A stretch of 46,475 nucleotides of DNA from a candidate division WOR-3 bacterium (GCA_039804165.1 JBDRZZ010000014.1:1-46475); one strand, 5' to 3'; counted from the first letter of the stretch, positions 23,484 to 32,787 are shown. Translations and numbers: made by a program. Notes: a model not told the origin generated them from the letters alone.

Positions 23484-25573
23484 CTATCTCAAGATTACAA
23501 TTTTACATACTTTTGAATCTGAACCAGCTTTCAATTGACAAAAGTAAGTTCCTCCTGGTAACTCATTGCCATATTTGTCCCTTCCATTCCATAAAACAGA
23601 ATGATTTCCACTGGACTTTATTCCATGTTCAAGGATGATTATTTCTTTACCGGTGAGGTCATAAATTGCAAGTTTAATTAAAGAGTTTCTTGGAAGGCTA
23701 TAGAATATTCTTGTAGTATAATTGAAAGGATTTTGACTGAGATATAAAGTAGTAGTAATATTAATTTTTTTTCTACACTTCCCATCTTTGAGCCCCAGAA
23801 GGGATTGATTTTCCTCTCGGCGAATATATACCAGCTAGTGGCTCCTATATGCAGATCGGCATAATAATACCATTTACCCCAGAATCTTGTTAAACCGGTC
23901 CAGATACTATCGGGATAACAAGCAACTATCCCTTGCTTATTACCAAAAGAAGAAAATTCTTGCCATTTACGTAATTCCTCTATATATGTGTCAGCCTTGT
24001 CTTTCTTGTTTTTCTCAAAGTATGTACAACACATCTGAGCTGTGCCTTCCCACCAGATTCCATCGCAAATATTGCTAAAATGGAATCCTTTATATTCACT
24101 AAGAGAGACGCAACAATTATCTTCTGCCCATAAAAATCCGCAATCATATGGCTCTTCATCTAAAGCAAGTGCACCAAAAGTCTGGGCATCAAGGGGAGAA
24201 AAATCATTAATGTTTAAGCTATCCAAAGTGCCAGACCAAAAATGTTTTGTAGAAGAGTCCCATAAGGATTTCACGAAATTTAACGCTTTTATGGATCTTT
24301 TAAGCCAAATATCGTTACCAGTATGGTGATATAATCTTTTAAAAGCTACATAAACATCAATATTATGTTCTGTAGATTTCCAGTTTTCTTTTGTGGGTTG
24401 TGGTTCCCACCCTATATAGCCCCCAGTATAACCAGGAATTCCTGTAGAATCATAGCAATGTTCATAAATCCAGTTTCCTAAATCTATAGCATTTTGGATG
24501 TATCTATTTTCATTCGTTATTGAATCATAACTTAACCAAGCAATTATAATCCAAGCCATCTCTCCAGTATAAGTTCCAACATCATATGAGTCCTCAAACC
24601 ATTTTGAACTGTCAGAATCCCACCATCCTGGTAATCTTGCCTTTCCAGTTTGATGGTGAATAATATCTCCAGAACTATAGGCATTTCTTAGCCTTCCGTC
24701 CTTATAATATCTATCGTTCTCTTGAGCATATTTAAAAGCATCTCCAATTATTCTAGCCCTTCTTATGTCTTCCTGTGTTCCTCTTACTAAAAATGCAATC
24801 ATTGCCAAAGCATTATCATAAGTGTAAGCCTTATTAGCCATCCTATAGTTTTTTGAAGAGGACATTTCATAACTTTGAAGAAATCGGATTGAATCTTCGC
24901 GAGGTAAATTAAAGGAAATCTCGTCAAGATAAAATGTACAACCATCTGGATTCGGATCTAGTTCTTGATTAAAGACAAAAAAGAATCCTGCACAGATATC
25001 TGAGAGATTCTTCCCAGTTAAATCAATTTCGTATTTACTCCATTTAGGAGATAACTCGAATGTATCTTTAATCTCTTCTGAAGAATCGTTTTTATAACCC
25101 ACACCGCATATTATTTTTAATCCAGATTCAATAGATTTTGCCCAAAAGGATAATTTTGTGGCTCCTTCTAAATTATAACCTTTCCCATTATTTCCCTCCC
25201 AGTTATTCTCTGGTTCTTGCCAAACAATTCCATTCCACTTATATCCATCATTTCCCGCTTGCCCATTCCACTCTATTCTTATACAACTTTTACCGAATGC
25301 TGGGTTTTCTTGACAGTTGAAATTAACATCTATATTTGATGAACCATTATAATAACCCGAGGGATAATAATGATTTCCTCCAGAGTTATAATCTGAATAG
25401 ATGTAAAAAACTTCGTTTTATTGGTCCATCACTTTGTATAAGTATGTATAACCATTATTTTCATTATTTGAATCTCTGTTTCTCGGATTTAAAAAATTGA
25501 AAATTAAAGATATAAATAAAAAATATAAAAAGAAGTTTTTGGATTTTGAATTTAAGTTAATAAATTTACTCAT
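23484..25573 (-). pseudogene. Secreted glycosidase-like protein with C-terminal sorting tail, broken twice
   Basis: The reconstructed protein would be about 696 residues. It starts MSKFINLN (ATG 25573, GGGAGG upstream) with a signal-like hydrophobic segment; an in-frame TAA at 25420-25418 then interrupts it. The frame resumes with FYIYSDYNSGGNHYYPSG, a carbohydrate-binding-like region, an (alpha/alpha)6-barrel glycosidase-like domain rich in Trp and Tyr (HNIDVYVAF, NDIWLKRSI), and then an A8 run at 23772-23765. One extra A there restores the frame into YLSQNPFNYTTRIFYSLPRN...GRDKYGNELPGGTYFC...VILR, a FlgD-like/Por sorting tail ending at TAG 23484. The main piece (25102-23678) lacks this tail. 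Catalytic residues cannot be assigned. Confidence 0.8.
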
Positions 25574-25623
25574 ACTATCCTCCCTTATAATATAATAAAG
25601 AGTTTTTCTAATTTTTCTCTTAT

Positions 25624-25651
25624 AATGTAATATCAACTACAAAGTTTTCAA
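25624..25651 (-). promoter_or_regulatory. Promoter of the broken sorting-tail gene
   Basis: TTGAAA (25651-25646) and TACATT (25629-25624) are 16 bases apart, about 50 bases upstream of the ATG at 25573. The gene still has an intact-looking promoter and ribosome-binding site despite the lesions. Confidence 0.5.
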
Positions 25652-25688
25652 CTCTCTTTTAATCATCTTGACCCTTTTCTTCTTTCCC

Positions 25689-25716
25689 TTGACTTTATAA
25701 CTCATATAGATATATT
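25689..25716 (+). promoter_or_regulatory. Promoter of era, positioned for a leaderless mRNA
   Basis: TTGACT (25689-25694) and TATATT (25711-25716) are 16 bases apart. Seven bases separate the -10 box from the ATG at 25724, and no Shine-Dalgarno sequence precedes it. Confidence 0.65.
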
Positions 25717-25723
25717 TTTTCAT

Positions 25724-26575
25724 ATGAAAGTTGGTTTTGTTTCTATAGTTGGAAAACCTAATGTAGGTAAATCTACTTTAATAAACCGTTTAATCGGAAC
25801 TCCTATTTCTATTGTTTCAAATAAACCTCAAACAACCAGAAATAGAATCCTTGGAATCTGGACAAACCAAGAAGGACAAATCATCTTCATAGACACACCA
25901 GGTCATTTTAAACCAAAAAACAAACTAGAAGAGGCAATGCAATCGCAAATAGATAAATCTATAAATGATGCAGATCTCGTAATGGTTCTAATTGATAATA
26001 GGGAAGAATCAAGGAATATTGATTTTTCTACAATTGAAGACAATAAGCCAATTTTTTTGCTAATAAATAAAATAGACTTAATAAAGGAAGAAGACTTGAA
26101 GAAAATAGAAGAAAGTTTGGAGACAAAACGTTTTACCAAAATTTTCCCGATATCAGCTTTAAGAGGAGATAACGTAGAAAAAATAATTCCTTCTTTATTA
26201 GAATATCTGAAAGAAGGAGAACCTTTTTATCCCGAGGATTATATTTCTGATAGAAACGAAAGATTCTTTATAGAAGAGTTTATAAGAGAAACGATATTTG
26301 AAGAATATGGACAGGAAATACCTTATTCTGTTGCTGTAAAAGTAGAGAATATGAAAGACAACAAGATAGATATAAAAATTTTTGTAGAAAGGGAATCCCA
26401 AAAAGGGATCATAATAGGCAAAGGGGGAGAGAAACTAAAGAAAGTTCTAAGCGAGTCAAGAAAAAAAATAGAAAGATTCCTTGGATATCAAGTCTATATG
26501 AATACCTGGGTTGAGGTTAAAAAGAACTGGAGAAAAAATGAGAAAGAGGTAAGAAAATTTGGGTATTATGAATAG
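25724..26575 (+). CDS. era: GTPase Era
   Basis: Era is a GTPase that binds the 3' end of 16S rRNA and acts in small-subunit assembly. The 283-residue protein has G1 GKPNVGKST (about 9-17), the Era-specific QTTRNRILG switch I, G3 DTPGH, G4 NKID and a C-terminal KH domain with IIGKGGEKLKKV (about 232-243). Length is somewhat below the usual 300. It has its own promoter and lacks a Shine-Dalgarno. It heads a chain of seven plus-strand genes; its stop is overlapped by the ATG of a 44-residue reading frame. Confidence 0.97.
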   Translation: MKVGFVSIVGKPNVGKSTLINRLIGTPISIVSNKPQTTRNRILGIWTNQEGQIIFIDTPGHFKPKNKLEEAMQSQIDKSINDADLVMVLIDNREESRNIDFSTIEDNKPIFLLINKIDLIKEEDLKKIEESLETKRFTKIFPISALRGDNVEKIIPSLLEYLKEGEPFYPEDYISDRNERFFIEEFIRETIFEEYGQEIPYSVAVKVENMKDNKIDIKIFVERESQKGIIIGKGGEKLKKVLSESRKKIERFLGYQVYMNTWVEVKKNWRKNEKEVRKFGYYE

Positions 26576-26702
26576 AAAAAAATTTATCTTTACCATTTTT
26601 GCTTTTCTTTTTTGGATAAAAAAAAGTTTTTTTCCTTTTTTTAAGAGAAGAGAGTCTATAGAGGAAGAAACTCTTAGACCTAATGATAAGCTTTTGGGGT
26701 AA
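26568..26702 (+). CDS. Small predicted membrane protein (44 residues)
   Basis: A 44-residue frame whose ATG (26568) overlaps the era stop and whose TAA (26700-26702) overlaps the start of the EnvC-like gene by 20 bases. It starts MNRKKFIFTIFAFLFWIKKS, a basic N-terminus followed by one hydrophobic helix (about 6-16), then FFPFFKRRES and a polar tail IEEETLRPNDKLLG. The overlaps on both sides are the same kind seen between other genes in this operon, which favours a real gene. No homologue is recognised; a random open frame in AT-rich DNA is the alternative. Confidence 0.5.
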   Translation: MNRKKFIFTIFAFLFWIKKSFFPFFKRRESIEEETLRPNDKLLG

Positions 26703-27810
26703 AGTCTTGGTTTGGTGGACTATCTTAATTGCGCTTATATCTATAGAGGTGAAGTCTCCCGAAGAGAGATTAAAAATTCTTCGTCAACAATTAAAGGAGC
26801 AAAAGGAGAAAATAGCAAAATTAAAAGGAGAAGAGACAAGTATTTTGAGGAAACTACAAGAACTTGATAAGGAGATAAGCCTTAATACTGAGATCATTAA
26901 TACTTTAAAAAGAAAAAGAGAAATAATAAATGAGGAGAAAAAAAATATCGAACTTCTTATAAATGAACTCCATTCTCGTCTTAAAGAAAAAAGAGAGATA
27001 TTAAGTAGGAGGATTAGAGAGATATATATCCATGGACCACTTCATCCTGTAGAAGTTGTGTTACTTTCTTATTCCTTTGGGGATGCACTAAAAAGAATAA
27101 AATTTCTTGTTTTAATTGCGGATCAAGATAGGAGAGTCTTAAAAGAGATTGAACGTCTGGAGGAACGGCTTAAAACACAAAAAGAAATAATGGAAAGAAA
27201 GGTAGAGACTTTAGATGAAATCTTATACGAAGTAAAAGAGCAAGAAATTGCTCTTGAGAAAACAAAAAAAGAAAAAAATGAATATTTAACAAAAGTTGAA
27301 GGAGAAAGAAAAAAGGCTATAGCAATGTCCAAGGAAATGGAAAAGGCAATGGAAGACCTTGAGAAATTGATAATAAGCCTTTCGACAAAAGAGAAGACTT
27401 CAGGCAGTGTATATTTTCACAAAAAGCTATTAGGTTTGCCTGTTGAGGGAACAATAATAGGATATTTTGGGAGAAAAAAGGAAGAGAAATATGGAACGGA
27501 AACAATAAATAAAGGAATAGACATAGAAGCTCCTTTAGGGGCGGATGTTAAAGCAGTTGCACCTGGAAAGGTTGTTTACAATGACCACTTTCTCGGTTAT
27601 GGTAAAATGATTCTTATAGACCACGGTGAAAATTTTATAACACTTTATAGTCACTTATCCTCAACCAATGTGGAAGTGGGTGAAGAGGTAGAAAAAGGAA
27701 ATGTAATAGGGAAGGTTGGAGAAACAGGTTCGGTGAAAAAACCAATGCTTCATTTTGAGGTAAGGAAGGGGGGTAAAGCAGTAAATCCGCTTGATTATAT
27801 TAAATTATGA
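26683..27810 (+). CDS. envC: EnvC-like LytM/M23-fold protein, probably non-catalytic
   Basis: EnvC-type proteins activate the N-acetylmuramoyl-L-alanine amidases that split septal peptidoglycan. The 375-residue protein has a short signal/anchor (about 5-20), a long coiled coil (about 24-230) and a C-terminal LytM domain (about 250-375). In that domain the metal-site HxGxD is NKGID, with His replaced by Asn, and the first His of HxH is Met (PMLHFEVR), while the ITLYSHLSS block is kept. This fits non-catalytic EnvC more than an active M23 endopeptidase. It is followed by holB with a four-base overlap. Confidence 0.82.
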   Translation: MISFWGKVLVWWTILIALISIEVKSPEERLKILRQQLKEQKEKIAKLKGEETSILRKLQELDKEISLNTEIINTLKRKREIINEEKKNIELLINELHSRLKEKREILSRRIREIYIHGPLHPVEVVLLSYSFGDALKRIKFLVLIADQDRRVLKEIERLEERLKTQKEIMERKVETLDEILYEVKEQEIALEKTKKEKNEYLTKVEGERKKAIAMSKEMEKAMEDLEKLIISLSTKEKTSGSVYFHKKLLGLPVEGTIIGYFGRKKEEKYGTETINKGIDIEAPLGADVKAVAPGKVVYNDHFLGYGKMILIDHGENFITLYSHLSSTNVEVGEEVEKGNVIGKVGETGSVKKPMLHFEVRKGGKAVNPLDYIKL

Positions 27811-28700
27811 AGATGGAAGAAGTAAAAGGCCAAGAAATTCCTAAGAAAATTTTATCTTCAATGATAAAAAAGGGTGATTTTCCTCCAGCTCTTCTTTTTT
27901 ACGGACCCCGAGGGGTAGGAAAATTCTCTTTAGCCTTATCCTTCTGTCAAGAGATATTAAAAGATGAGAAAAGAATTGAAAAAGGAGTCCATCCCGATCT
28001 CCTGGTTGTCTTTCCAGAATATGAAGGATACCAACAAAGTGAATTAATGGAAATGAGAAGGAATAAAAATTATTTTTTGGTTAGTCAAAAAAAAGGGAGC
28101 GTTTCTATTGATACTATAAGGAAAGTTCAGGAGTATGTTTATATTACTCCTATGGAAAATCCATGGAGGATTGTAATAATTGCAGAGGCTGATAGAATAA
28201 CCGAAGAAGGTTTTAATGCTTTTTTGAAGGTCCTCGAAGAACCACCACCTTTTGTAATTTTTATCTTAATCACTCAAGATAAAAACGCTTTGCCTCAAAC
28301 AATAATTTCGAGGTGTAAACTTATAAGATTTGAACCTCTCTCTATTCAATTCCAAAAAGAGATTTTAAAAGGTATGGATATTAAACGTTTTGGAAGAGGA
28401 ATAGAAGAAACAATGTTTCTTAATTCTCAAGAAAAATTAGGAAAAGAAATTGAGGAAATATTCTTCAATTTACATCCAAAATCTCGAATAAGAAATTGGA
28501 GGGAAGATATTGTAGAGAAATTTGGGTTAGAGTTTTTACTTCCTTACCTCCAGAAGCAAGTAGAAGATAGATACAAAAGAAAAGAAATAACTTATGATAA
28601 AGCCTGGGAGATTTTTTCTTATATTAAAAATGCTTATAAATATTATTACTCAAATATAAGCCCGGAAAAAATAATATTTTATCTTATGCTAAAGGTGTAA
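27807..28700 (+). CDS. holB: DNA polymerase III delta' subunit
   Basis: HolB is part of the clamp-loader complex. The 297-residue protein has Walker A GPRGVGKFS (about 33-41), the sensor-type block GFNAFLKVLEEPPPFVIF and the SRC motif TIISRCKLIRFEP, which is standard in delta'/gamma subunits. The four-cysteine zinc module that usually follows Walker A is absent, as in several delta' proteins. The start overlaps the previous stop by four bases and the next gene begins two bases after its stop. Confidence 0.88.
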   Translation: MKMEEVKGQEIPKKILSSMIKKGDFPPALLFYGPRGVGKFSLALSFCQEILKDEKRIEKGVHPDLLVVFPEYEGYQQSELMEMRRNKNYFLVSQKKGSVSIDTIRKVQEYVYITPMENPWRIVIIAEADRITEEGFNAFLKVLEEPPPFVIFILITQDKNALPQTIISRCKLIRFEPLSIQFQKEILKGMDIKRFGRGIEETMFLNSQEKLGKEIEEIFFNLHPKSRIRNWREDIVEKFGLEFLLPYLQKQVEDRYKRKEITYDKAWEIFSYIKNAYKYYYSNISPEKIIFYLMLKV

Positions 28701-28701
28701 A

Positions 28702-29502
28702 ATGTTATATTTTGTAAAGTTTCATGGTGTCAAATATCCTATGGAGTCCGAATTCACTTTAAAAAAAGGAGAGTTGGTTATCTGTGAAATAAAAAAAGAG
28801 CAATATGTAGGAGAAGTAGATGTAGAAATTCGTTCAAAAATCCAACCGGTGGGTAAAATTTCTCATATCATATATGACACAGAAAAAGAAAAGCTAAAGG
28901 AAAATAAAGAAGCAGAAAAAAGGGCTCTTGAGTTTTTTAAAGAGAGAGTTAAACAACTTGGACTTCCAATGAAAGTTATTGGAGTGGATAGAGAATGGAA
29001 TGGAAAAAGATATAAATTTTATTTTGTTGCAGAGAAAAGGATAGATTTTAGAGAGCTGGTTAAAGATCTGAGAAATAAGTTTAAATGTATAATAGAATTA
29101 AGACACCTTGGAATTAGAGATTATGCTGGTTTTATTGGGGGACTTGGTCTGTGCGGAAATGCTTTGTGTTGTAATACTTTTCTTAAAGAAAAACCAAGAA
29201 TAAAACTTGAAAGCGCGAGAAATCAAGATATATATATTAGTCCTTCGAGAATTTCTGGGCTTTGTGGAAGATTACTTTGCTGCTTAAATTTTGAAGCAGA
29301 TTTTTATGATGAATTCACTCAGGCTTTTCCTGAAAGAGAAGAAATTGTTAGGACAGATAAGGGAGAAGGGAAGGTGCTATATAGAAATATGTTGATGGGT
29401 ATTGTGATAATTTCTTACCCGGATGAAACACAGGAGGAGATTCCTATTGAAGAAATAAAGAAAAGGGGGGAAGTTTGGATTCAAGTAAAAAAGCAAAAGT
29501 AA
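28702..29502 (+). CDS. ricT: PSP1-domain protein RicT (YaaT)
   Basis: A 266-residue PSP1/YaaT-family protein. It has the PSP1 start (FVKFHGVKYPME...), and the Cys-rich pair GLGLCGNALCCNTFL and SGLCGRLLCCLNFE (residues about 150-195), which in RicT contribute to the iron-sulfur-bound RicAFT complex that affects RNA processing and development in Bacillus. RicA and RicF partners are not in the window, so the protein may act with others. It overlaps metG by 28 bases. Confidence 0.9.
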   Translation: MLYFVKFHGVKYPMESEFTLKKGELVICEIKKEQYVGEVDVEIRSKIQPVGKISHIIYDTEKEKLKENKEAEKRALEFFKERVKQLGLPMKVIGVDREWNGKRYKFYFVAEKRIDFRELVKDLRNKFKCIIELRHLGIRDYAGFIGGLGLCGNALCCNTFLKEKPRIKLESARNQDIYISPSRISGLCGRLLCCLNFEADFYDEFTQAFPEREEIVRTDKGEGKVLYRNMLMGIVIISYPDETQEEIPIEEIKKRGEVWIQVKKQK

Positions 29503-31469
29503 TAGTAACAGGTGCTTTACCTTATGCAAATGGCCCCATTCACATTGGGCACTTTGCTGGGGTTTATTTGCCTGCTGATATTTATACTCGATTTCTAAAG
29601 AAAAAAGGAAAAGACGTAATTTATATTTGTGGAACTGATGAAAATGGTGTGCCAATCACAATAGCTGCAGAAAAAGAGGGGATTTCTCCAAAGGAGCTTG
29701 TAACCCGTTATCATAATATTATAAAAGACTCCTTAGAAAAACTTGGAGTGAAATTTGAGAATTTTTCTGGAACCTCAAGGAAGATCCATTATGAGTTTTC
29801 CCAAAAAGTTTTTCTTGAGTTATATCAGAAAGGTTATATAGAACCAAAGGATTCAAGAGAGTTTTATTGCGAGAGGTGTGAGAGATTCCTGCCAGATCGA
29901 TACGTAGAAGGAATTTGCCCTCATTGTGGTTATGAAGAGGCCAGAGGAGATTCTTGCGATTCCTGCGGAAGTTGGCTTGAGGCAGATCATTTGATAGAGC
30001 CAAGGTGTAAATTATGCGGAGCGACTCCAGTAAAGAAAGAGACTAAGCATTGGTATCTTCTATTAGATAAATTTCAAGGAGATTTAGAAAAATGGATAGA
30101 GGGAAAGAATTGGAAAAAAACTGTTAAGAGCTATCTTAAGGGTTGGCTTAAAGAAGGTCTTAAACCTCGTGCAATAACAAGAGATTTAGAATGGGGCGTT
30201 CCGGTTCCTTTGCCAGATGTGCCTAAAAACAAAGTTTTATATGTTTGGTTTGATGCCCCTCTTGGTTATATTTCTTCAACAATTGAATGGGCAGAGAAAA
30301 AAGGAGAACCAGAAAAATGGAAAGAATACTGGCAAGATCCAGAAACAGTTCTTGTTCATTTCATTGGGAAAGATAATATCGTATTCCATGGAATAATTTG
30401 GCCAGCTATAATTATGGGTCTTGGTAATTTTATCCTCCCTTCTGAGATTCCAGCAAATGAGTACTTAAATCTTGAAGGAGCAAAAGTCTCTACAAGTAGA
30501 AATATTGCTGTGTGGCTTCATGAATATCTTAAGGATTTTCCTCCAGATTTTCTTCGCTATTACTTATGTTGTATAATGCCAGAAACAAAGGACTCGGAAT
30601 TCAAATGGAAAGAGTTTCAGGAAAGAGTGAATCAGGAACTAATAAATAATTTTGGGAACTTTGTAAATAGGACTTTGAAATTTATAGAGAAATATTATGA
30701 TGGTAAGATTCCAGAAATTGGGGAATTAAGTAAAGAGGATAAGAAAATTCTGGGGGAAGTGAATTATGTGATTGATAAAATAGATAAAGCTCTTTCAGAA
30801 TTCCATTTTAGAAATGCAATAAAACTTTGGATGGAAATAAGCTCAATCGGAAATAGATATTATGATAAGATGAAGCCTTGGGAAACTATGAAGACCTCAA
30901 AAGAAAGGACAAATACAACAATTTATCTATGCACTCATTTGATCCATATTCTTGCAACAATTGGGGAACTTTTTGTCCCATTTAGCGCAGAAAAAGTCCT
31001 TACAATGCTAAATCTAAAAGAGAAAGAATGGGAAAGATTGAAAGAAATAGAAGTCCCAGGAGGTCATAAAATAAAAGGAATAAAACCTCTTTTCCGAAAG
31101 ATTGAAGATTCAGAAATTGAGAAGCAGTTTAAAGGAGAAAAAGAGATGTCTTATATCACAATAGAGGATTTTAAAAAAATAGAACTTAAAATAGGAATAA
31201 TAGAAAAAGTGGAAGAGATTGAGGGTTCTAATAAACTTTATAAACTCATTGTAGATACTGGAGAAAAACGGACCATTGTAGCAGGTATAAAGCAATATTA
31301 TAAAAAGGAAGAACTCTTAAATAAAAAAATTGTGGTTGCGACAAATTTAAAGCCTGCAACAATTATGGGGGTAAAATCAGAAGGGATGCTTCTTGCAGCA
31401 GATGATGGTAAGATCTTATCTATCCTTAGCCCAGATAAAGAAATTAATCCTGGAGCAAAAATTTCATAA
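29475..31469 (+). CDS. metG: Methionyl-tRNA synthetase
   Basis: MetG charges tRNA-Met. The 664-residue protein begins with a TTG at 29475 behind a G-rich ribosome-binding sequence, with class I HIGH motif PYANGPIHIGH (about 15-25), two zinc-knuckle pairs (CERCERFLP and CPHCG; CDSCG and CKLCG, about 135-180), the KMSKS-equivalent KVSTSRN (about 335) and a C-terminal tRNA-binding domain (about 555-664, ITIEDFKKIELKIG). The KVSTS form resembles the archaeal/bacterial MetRS variant. The last base of the stop is shared with the ATG of the next gene. Confidence 0.96.
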   Translation: MDSSKKAKVIVTGALPYANGPIHIGHFAGVYLPADIYTRFLKKKGKDVIYICGTDENGVPITIAAEKEGISPKELVTRYHNIIKDSLEKLGVKFENFSGTSRKIHYEFSQKVFLELYQKGYIEPKDSREFYCERCERFLPDRYVEGICPHCGYEEARGDSCDSCGSWLEADHLIEPRCKLCGATPVKKETKHWYLLLDKFQGDLEKWIEGKNWKKTVKSYLKGWLKEGLKPRAITRDLEWGVPVPLPDVPKNKVLYVWFDAPLGYISSTIEWAEKKGEPEKWKEYWQDPETVLVHFIGKDNIVFHGIIWPAIIMGLGNFILPSEIPANEYLNLEGAKVSTSRNIAVWLHEYLKDFPPDFLRYYLCCIMPETKDSEFKWKEFQERVNQELINNFGNFVNRTLKFIEKYYDGKIPEIGELSKEDKKILGEVNYVIDKIDKALSEFHFRNAIKLWMEISSIGNRYYDKMKPWETMKTSKERTNTTIYLCTHLIHILATIGELFVPFSAEKVLTMLNLKEKEWERLKEIEVPGGHKIKGIKPLFRKIEDSEIEKQFKGEKEMSYITIEDFKKIELKIGIIEKVEEIEGSNKLYKLIVDTGEKRTIVAGIKQYYKKEELLNKKIVVATNLKPATIMGVKSEGMLLAADDGKILSILSPDKEINPGAKIS

Positions 31470-32269
31470 TGAGACTTCTAAACTCTTTTATTGCAGGAGC
31501 CACTGTTCTTCTTGGCGGCTTTCTTTCTGTTTCTAAAATTAATTTTTCTATATTTCTTGCTGGTTTATCCACTATATTTATAACTATTGGGGGGAACCTA
31601 ATTAACGATTTCTTTGATCTCCCCATTGACAAAATAAATAAACCAGAAAGGCCAATTCCTTCTGGGAAAATTAAGAAAAATGAAGCATTATTAATTTCAA
31701 TTATATTATTCCTCTTTGGAAATATATTATTGTCATTTCTCGGTTTGAAACTCTTAATAGTAGGATTTACTGCAACAATTTTATTAATTATCTACACGCC
31801 CTTCTTGAAGAAGTTACCTTTAATTGGGAATATTATTATAGCTTCACTACTTTCTTTAACCATTATTGTTGGAGGAGTGGCTTCAAGTAGACCTCTTGGA
31901 ATAAAAAACGCAATATTACCTTCATTATTAATATTTTTGTTAAACTTCCCAAGAGAATTATTGAAAGACGGAGAAGATTTAATAGGAGATAGAGAAGCTG
32001 GTTTAAGAACATTTCCGGTAGTTTACGGAATAAGGAAAACACGTTTGTTAGCTATTTTTCTTTTATGGGTTCTTTTTTTTAGTGTATTAGGTTCTTCTTT
32101 TATCTTTGGGAAGCTTTTCGCCTCTTGTGCGATTCCCGGAATTGCAGTGCCAATTCTTATTGTAATAAAGAAATCTTCACCCACTCCTTTATGGTTTTCT
32201 GCTGCCCAAAGGATCTTAAAAATATTGATTTTTCCGGGATTTATATCTCTTTTTATAAGTAAACTTTAA
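31469..32269 (+). CDS. UbiA-family prenyltransferase, DGGGP-synthase-like
   Basis: A 266-residue polytopic membrane protein with about eight hydrophobic helices. Two Asp-rich motifs of the UbiA fold are present: NDFFDLPIDKINKPERPIPSG (the first 11 residues are the NDxxDxxxD motif) and DGEDLIGDREAG. The exact sequence pattern NKPERPIPSGKI is typical of the branch that makes digeranylgeranylglyceryl phosphate, an archaeal ether-lipid precursor; related proteins are also known in several uncultured bacterial groups. A role in quinone or heme side-chain synthesis cannot be excluded. It ends the era operon. Confidence 0.82.
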   Translation: MRLLNSFIAGATVLLGGFLSVSKINFSIFLAGLSTIFITIGGNLINDFFDLPIDKINKPERPIPSGKIKKNEALLISIILFLFGNILLSFLGLKLLIVGFTATILLIIYTPFLKKLPLIGNIIIASLLSLTIIVGGVASSRPLGIKNAILPSLLIFLLNFPRELLKDGEDLIGDREAGLRTFPVVYGIRKTRLLAIFLLWVLFFSVLGSSFIFGKLFASCAIPGIAVPILIVIKKSSPTPLWFSAAQRILKILIFPGFISLFISKL

Positions 32270-32284
32270 AGAGTTAAGGATATT

Positions 32285-32743
32285 TTATTTCTTTTCGGAA
32301 GAACTCTCTTCCTTCATTAATCTATCAAATTCCTTACTTATAAACTCTCGGATTGGCTTATTTTCTCTTGTTATAATAGCTCCTGCAATCCAATCCCATT
32401 CTTCTTCACTCATCCCCATAGCCTTATACACAGAGTCTTTCTTCCTTTCCCAATCTTCCTGTAAAGATTTCCAAGCCATTGCCACCTCAGGATTTTTCTT
32501 TACATATTCACTATCACTAAGCTCGCTCATTCCTTGAGAAATATTATATTTTTTTCTGAGTTCTGCGAGTTTAACTGCTTCTTCCTCCGCGATTTTTGTT
32601 AGAGCGATAGAAACTCTTACATACCTCTTTGCCATTTCTTCTGTAACAATTCCATTCTCAGGCGGGGTAAATTTGTTGTCTTTAACTTTTTTACAACCAA
32701 AAAATAAAATCAACAAGAAAGAAAAAATTATCATTTTCTTCAT
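32285..32743 (-). CDS. Hypothetical lipoprotein
   Basis: A 152-residue protein with a lipoprotein signal (MKKMIIFSFLLILFFGC, Cys17 in the lipobox FFGC), then a charged, largely helical domain with MAKRYVRVSIALTKIAEEEA and EDWERKKDSVYKAMGMSEEEW. No named family is recognised. It has a strong Shine-Dalgarno (AAGGAGG) and its own promoter at 32788-32815, whose -35 lies within the end of the upstream gene. It converges on the UbiA-type gene with a 15-base gap and no clear terminator. Confidence 0.75.
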   Translation of the reverse strand: MKKMIIFSFLLILFFGCKKVKDNKFTPPENGIVTEEMAKRYVRVSIALTKIAEEEAVKLAELRKKYNISQGMSELSDSEYVKKNPEVAMAWKSLQEDWERKKDSVYKAMGMSEEEWDWIAGAIITRENKPIREFISKEFDRLMKEESSSEKK

Positions 32744-32787
32744 ATTTGGTTCCTCCTTTATTCATATTTCTTTCTTTTTCGCAATAT

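Noticed and set aside
24042-24329. Plus-strand frame inside the broken sorting-tail gene
   Set aside because: The minus strand has continuous domain-like coding on both sides; the plus frame has no known features.
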